Below, piece after piece: positions 8,460 through 13,322 of a DNA stretch of 13,322 nucleotides (the first letter of the stretch is position 1; the number at the start of each line of letters is the position of its first letter). Made by a program: the position numbers and the translations under genes. The DNA lies in the NCBI GenBank assembly GCA_009602725.1, contig WELB01000057.1:449109-462430 (forward strand), read 5' to 3'. A model generated the notes under the pieces. It was given only the letters and a program-made list of their open reading frames with translations. It did not search any database and had not been told where the DNA came from. The stretch is from Spirogloea muscicola (taxonomy: Eukaryota; Streptophyta; Zygnematophyceae; Spirogloeales; Spirogloeaceae).

Positions 8460-11400
8460 TCACGTCCCTGAGGCGAATCTCACTTTCTCGCTGCGAGAAA
8501 CCAGCTCCTCCTCCTCGCCATCATCATATAGCACCACAAACTTGCCACTGGGCGCTGAGACTGACTTCAAGCAACCCAAATACCTACAAGCGTGGAGAAA
8601 ACCAGTGAGCAGACGCAATAAGCTCCCTGATGCATGGCGACGCTGTACACAAACAGAGTCGCAATGCTGTGCAGCCCAGCTTCACCCAAAAAGGGGCTGC
8701 GTACAGCTGAACCCCGTAGGGTAGAATGAGCAGAGAAGCAAGTGGCAATCAACGCCAGTGCCTGAGGTGAATCCACTTTGACAAGACACAAATAGGGGTG
8801 TAAGCCAACATTGCTGAGATGCAGGACCACCTCGTTCATCGTCATCAGGTCCTCACCATGTACTGTCCAATGGCCAGTAGACTTCGATTCGCCTTCCAAC
8901 GTCCTCCTGCCCCAGCGTAGGCTCTGACACTCGGCTGCGCTTGCTCCGCCCCTTGCCGTCCGTCTCAGGCGAGCCAAGCACTGCGGTATCACCTGCAGCA
9001 TCCTGCGGCCCAGCCTCCCCTCGCTGAGACTCCCTGCTCAGGCCTCCACTCTGCCCACGCCTGCCCCCGTCCAGCAGGTCCGTGACGTTCGCTTTCCTCG
9101 GCAGCAGCCTGCCGGGTGTTCTACTCTGTCTCTGCTGGACCGCAGCTTCTCTGCCATCAGCTTCTGTCTCCTGCACCTCAGCGGCTCCTTGCTCATCTGC
9201 AGCGGCGCCATCAACGAGCTTTGAGCTGCGTCGGGCAGCTTGGGCGTCTCCATAGACGAGCTTCAGAACAGGCAGCCGCGCTTCCTTTGGCGTTCGTCTA
9301 CTCGTCTCTGCATCGGGGCTCTCCTCAACCTCAGCTGGCTTGCCATCGATCGCTGGCGTCCTGGGGCTTCCCGTCCCCAGGTCGGCGCAATCATGGTTCC
9401 CCTCCACCCCGTGGCTGCCTGCAACTTGCAAGGCTTTCAACCTCGTCCTCTTCTTGCCAGACCGCTCTCGTCTGCTGTTGCGCTCATCAACCAGTGCCCC
9501 GTTTGTCTCTGCAGCACGTCGACTTGGCAAATCCACAGCACTGCCCTTGTCATCTTCGGCTTCTCTGCAGGGCTCTGCAGCTGCCACATTGCCCTGCCCT
9601 CCACTATCTTGCGCCTGCTTGCCAGCGCCCTCCATGTCAGCACAATCCATGGCTCTCTCACCTCTGCTTCTATTGGTCCACGTGTCATTTGCTGGTCCAG
9701 GCTCTGCCGTCGCTTCCACGTCCTTACTCCTTGCTTCACCTCCTTGTCCCTCGCCGGCGCTCCCACTGACACCACGCTTCACATTGACACGCTGCAGAGC
9801 CTCGCCAAGCTCTTCCTCTTCCTCAGTAATCCTGTGGTTCTTGCGGTGCTGCCTCTTCCTCTTCCGCACTTGTTCCACAGTGGGAGCCTTGGGATGGTCA
9901 ACCAAGCTCTCTGACAGCGCAACTTGCGGCCCCAGCTTCAGCTTGATCTTGAGCCCTTTGGAGGGCTGCTCGGCCTCGGCCCCTCCCACCACCGCTCGCT
10001 TCCTCTTGCCATCGTGCCGAGCTCTGTCGTCGCGCTTGCGCTGCTGTGCTTCGCTGAACTGCCCTGCGCCGGCCCTTTTGCTGCTGCCATTCCGATAGTC
10101 TTCCACACCCACCTCGATGGGGCTCCCTGGCAAGCCAGCTCTCCTCCCCGCTCCGGTGCCTGCTCTGTGCAGAGTCACCACCAGCTTCTGCCTCGCTCCA
10201 TCGCCAAAACCCTCCGCAGAGCTCATCGCCGTCTTCTTGCTCTTCTTCTCGCTCCTCTTCTGGCTCTTCAGGGGACTGCCAGGAGGGTCCGCTACTCCTG
10301 TTGGGGGTAGATCCTCTGCGTCGCTCTCAGGAGCCGGGGACTGGAGATCAGGATCAGGGGCAAGCTCGAGCGGTGGAAGGCCCTTGGCCTCCCTCGCCTC
10401 GTTCTCCTCTTTCCAGAACGTCTTGTTCTTCCTTCTCCAGATCTCTGCGACCCCATCCTCGTGACTCTGCACCTGTCATATCATATCATAGAAGTGTTTA
10501 TATGCTGATGTAAGACAGCATGCAGCACAAGAGTGAGTTCTAGCTTAATCTGTGATGCAGACGAACAGTGACTTTCTGATATTCTCCAGTGTGGGTGATA
10601 ATACAGTTGCTTGGATGCCAAAGTTGCGTACTTTGTGGCAGAGCCCTCGGCACGCAGCGCACATGTATTTCAACTCTGCGTTTGACTGGTAGTGCTGATA
10701 TTGTTCCAGGCTGCAGACAAGATGAGCAAGCGGAACTTCAGTCACCACCCCATACAGATGGAGAAGGGGTTGCTTCCAAAGGATCAGCACCAGCGTGCTC
10801 GTCTCAACAGGGTGGAAGAAGACCTGATGCCGTCACAGAAGCAGTGCACCCAGTGCTCGCAGTTGTCGCAGCAGACCATGGGCGCGGGCTCCGTGTCTCG
10901 GTACACCTGCCGCAAGCCAGCACAACAGTGCATTCGTGTAAATAAAACACCAGGAGGAAATAAGTTGGCTGCATCCTCGTTTGTTGACAAAGAGATCAGT
11001 ATGAAGTCTGGCCGCAGTAAGGGCTTCCAAGAGTGCAGGGATTGATCGCCAGTTTGGGTCATTGCAGCAGGCTGCCGACCTTGAGGCAGATGGGGCAGTA
11101 GCGCCCCTTGCTGAAAAGATGTCCGCACGCGTCACACATTGTGAAGGCGCACAACCACCTGGCCACCACAAAGGCCTCCAAGTATGCAACTAGCATCAGC
11201 TTTGACACCCAGCTTGAGCTAGACCTACCACTGCCGCTCCCAACTTGCACAGCAAGGGAGAAAGGTAGGCTGGTGCTGCAACATCCCATGCTTGTGCAGA
11301 CAATGCGTCTCAGGGAGGTCATGTGAGCCCGCACTTGGACATGGTGCCAATGCCTGGTGCACGAGAGTTGCAGGTGAAGCAGCTGACGTGCTCGGCGCAG

Positions 11401-12978
11401 AGAAACGGCCCCTTGGGATTGTTCTGCATCCATTCCGACGAAGAGCCAAGCATCACAAGCGTCACTCGATCCTGATTTGAGCAGATTGTGCAGCTCAAGA
11501 CTCAGCATACATGCTCTTTACTTGGTCAATTACATTATATTCGTCCTCTCTGCACAGGTAAAGAAAGGAATCAAGATACAAATGGTTGACCAAAGTTGGG
11601 CTCAAAGCCAAGCGCACCCTCAGTGGCGGCTTCACACAAACAATGTGATACATCTTGTCACACCATTTGCAGTAGACCACCTTCGCCTCCTCGCCAGTAT
11701 TTCCGCAGCCCTGGGCAGGCAGCGGCCGTAGCACATACTCTGTCAATCAATGCCTGGATTGGAACCACCGCACTGACGATCAGCAGGGCGGGACAGAGGA
11801 GGAGGGGAGGGTTATTCTTTCAGCAGGCTTACTGTGCAATGCCGGCATGAGTTGCACACCCAGTTGCTCCAATCGAAGATGTCTGTGCAAGCACAGGAAG
11901 GTCAAAAACTGTCAGCGTCAGAGGATGTTCTGAATTTCCAGAGAGCAATGCTTATGTTTATGCAGGACCTTTGAATCGCAGTGGGCTTGGCTTGCTAGAC
12001 GTGAAGACGGCAGTAGCAATGAGGTAGCATGATGCCTGCGCATCTCTGAGTCGACTACTTAACGGAAAATACGTGACTGCACCTCGATTGCGTGCCCATG
12101 CTCGGAGGCAGAGCAGGTGGAAGCGGCGGCGGCACTGGTGGCACCGCGGCATGCGGCGCGCCCGCTCCCCGCTGCGGGCCTCGCGCGTGCTGCACAGGCC
12201 GCAGGCCACCTGCAGGCGACCACGGCGGTCTCAGAACAAAGGTCACCAGAAGGCCGTTGCCAAGGTGGAGGCATCAGGCTTCCAACGCGACGGGAGGATG
12301 GCCTCAAGAGGCCATGCCAGCTGAGCCGCTGTCTCCGCTAACATATCTGGAAGTCGACAGGAGAGAGTGGCTGCCAACAGGAGAGAGTGGCTTCGCCGTC
12401 AACTTCCAAACGAACGTGACGACGCGGCCCTGCCTCTGCAGCCCCAGGGTGTTGCAGAGCGCCAGACCAGCAAACCAATGCGACGCACCTGCCCAGCACC
12501 GCCGTGATGGTCCACACCGGAGGCGTGCTTCGAGGGCGAACGGCCTTCCGACGGCCCATGCAGAAACGGCCTGGCCTCTTTGCCAAACAATTTCTGCACG
12601 CCCACAACGGCGTGTCGACAGAGTATCAGACCCAGAGGATGCTGCCGGAGCTGCTGGGCCCAGCTGCCGACGCTCATGGTGCCAGCAGTGGCCCACCTTG
12701 CGGCTGGCGGAGGCATGGCCGGCGTCCAGCCAGGGCTGGCCCCCGGAGGAGGGTGGCGGGAGCAGGAGGCTGCCGCCGGGAGCCTCGGGCGCAGACGCGG
12801 AGCCCGCGGCCGCCGCAGCCGGCGCTTCCCGGCTGGGCACGGCGACGTCCACGTCGCCGAGCGTGGCGCGGGGTCCGGCCCAGGCGCGCCGGAGGCGCAG
12901 CAAAGCGGCGCCCGGCAGCCGCGTCGCGGGGCCGTAGGGGCAGCGGCACACCGCCCGGCTGCCAAACCAGGACCTCAT
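8460..12978 (-). CDS. PHD zinc-finger protein with C-terminal Tudor-like segment, 10 exons (At3g08020/At3g52100-like)
   Basis: Exons on the minus strand are 12978-12697, 12209-12083, 11882-11833, 11737-11618, 11423-11335, 11158-11080, 10906-10824, 10710-10632, 10472-8857 and 8583-8460. All introns are GT-AG with matching phases, giving 2649 bp or 882 residues plus TGA. PHD1 has C97, C100, C117, C120, H125, C128, C146 and C149. A second module has C149/C152, C176, C179, H184, C187 and C202/H205. A third has C208, C211, C231, C234, C244 and C247. The last has C262, C265, H270, C273, C294 and C297. The order, spacing and motifs such as GERARRM, YCPICLKVYRDTE and WVHCFCDGI follow the Arabidopsis proteins as I remember them. 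Residues 304-841 are one long charged, probably disordered exon with nuclear-signal-like KRKR runs and three short KL-rich strands (about 399, 475 and 703). Residues about 829-875 (GRRIEVYWPLDSTW, then VVLYDDGEEEE) look like a Tudor/SH3-like barrel. It is likely a nuclear chromatin reader; its ligands are unknown. Exon 1 and the 487-bp first intron are the least certain parts. Confidence 0.85.
10476..10490. repeat. Short TCATA tandem repeat in an intron
   Basis: TCATATCATATCATA lies in the intron of the PHD-finger gene just upstream (on the minus strand) of the acceptor for the long 10472-8857 exon. It is three 5-bp units; on the minus strand it reads TATGA repeats between possible branch-point and acceptor positions. 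Confidence 0.6.
12357..12392. repeat. 16-bp direct repeat, period 20, in first intron
   Basis: ACAGGAGAGAGTGGCT occurs at 12357-12372 and again at 12377-12392, inside the proposed first intron of the PHD-finger gene. It is a simple recent tandem duplication. Confidence 0.7.

Positions 12979-13322
<344 letters not shown>

Noticed and set aside
9116-10098. Long plus-strand frames (217, 224 and 252 codons) with Ser/Leu/Pro-rich products
   Set aside because: All are antisense shadows of the 1616-bp exon of the PHD-finger gene, whose Lys/Glu/Arg codons read as Leu/Ser/Pro on the other strand.
11831-11832. Reading the PHD region as an unspliced bacterial-type gene set
   Set aside because: The Cys/His modules are spread over eight short frames joined only by GT-AG splicing with exact phase agreement, so it is one eukaryotic gene.
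12092-12937. 281-codon plus-strand frame
   Set aside because: It is antisense to PHD exons 1 and 2 and the GC-rich first intron, and has Arg/Ala/Gly-rich low-complexity content and no recognisable domain.

Overview
The window is nuclear DNA of a green alga; a trebouxiophyte is my best guess, from inference only. Three things point that way. Genes are split by many short GT-AG introns, and I reconstruct 16 introns of 95-487 bp across two genes. Coding segments are GC-rich while introns and spacers are more AT-rich. A degenerate plant/Chlorella-type telomere motif (CCCTAAA-like) sits near the left side. The recognisable proteins have plant-type homologues. There are no bacterial-style operons and no RNA genes, CRISPR arrays or intact transposons that I can support.

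Layout from left to right: 1-340 is a C-rich degenerate repeat block ending in a perfect hairpin. At 449-1190 (+) is a probable two-exon gene for a small uncharacterised basic protein. 1191-3209 has no gene I can resolve; it holds a short interstitial telomere-like motif and a few exon-like islands. 3210-6372 (-) is a complete eight-exon patatin-like (PNPLA-family) lipid acyl hydrolase of 508 residues. 6392-6503 (-) is exon 1 of the 60S ribosomal protein L19 gene, cut off at the only ambiguous base of the window (N at 6386); the rest of RPL19 is absent. 6504-8459 has a CGG tract, a GC-rich upstream region and then sequence with no convincing gene. 8460-12978 (-) is a ten-exon nuclear PHD-finger protein of 882 residues, with four Cys/His zinc modules, a long charged tail and a C-terminal Tudor-like segment; it looks like the algal counterpart of the Arabidopsis At3g08020/At3g52100 proteins. 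The right edge has a GGC tract and a 123-base A run that reaches the end of the window.

The genes do not form a pathway: a lipid hydrolase, a ribosomal protein fragment and a chromatin reader lie in tandem on the minus strand. The observation most worth following is the RPL19/N/patatin junction, which is either an assembly gap or a real chimeric locus. I did not find a convincing undescribed multi-gene system. The nearest to new biology are the unnamed small protein at the left and the unresolved exon-like islands.
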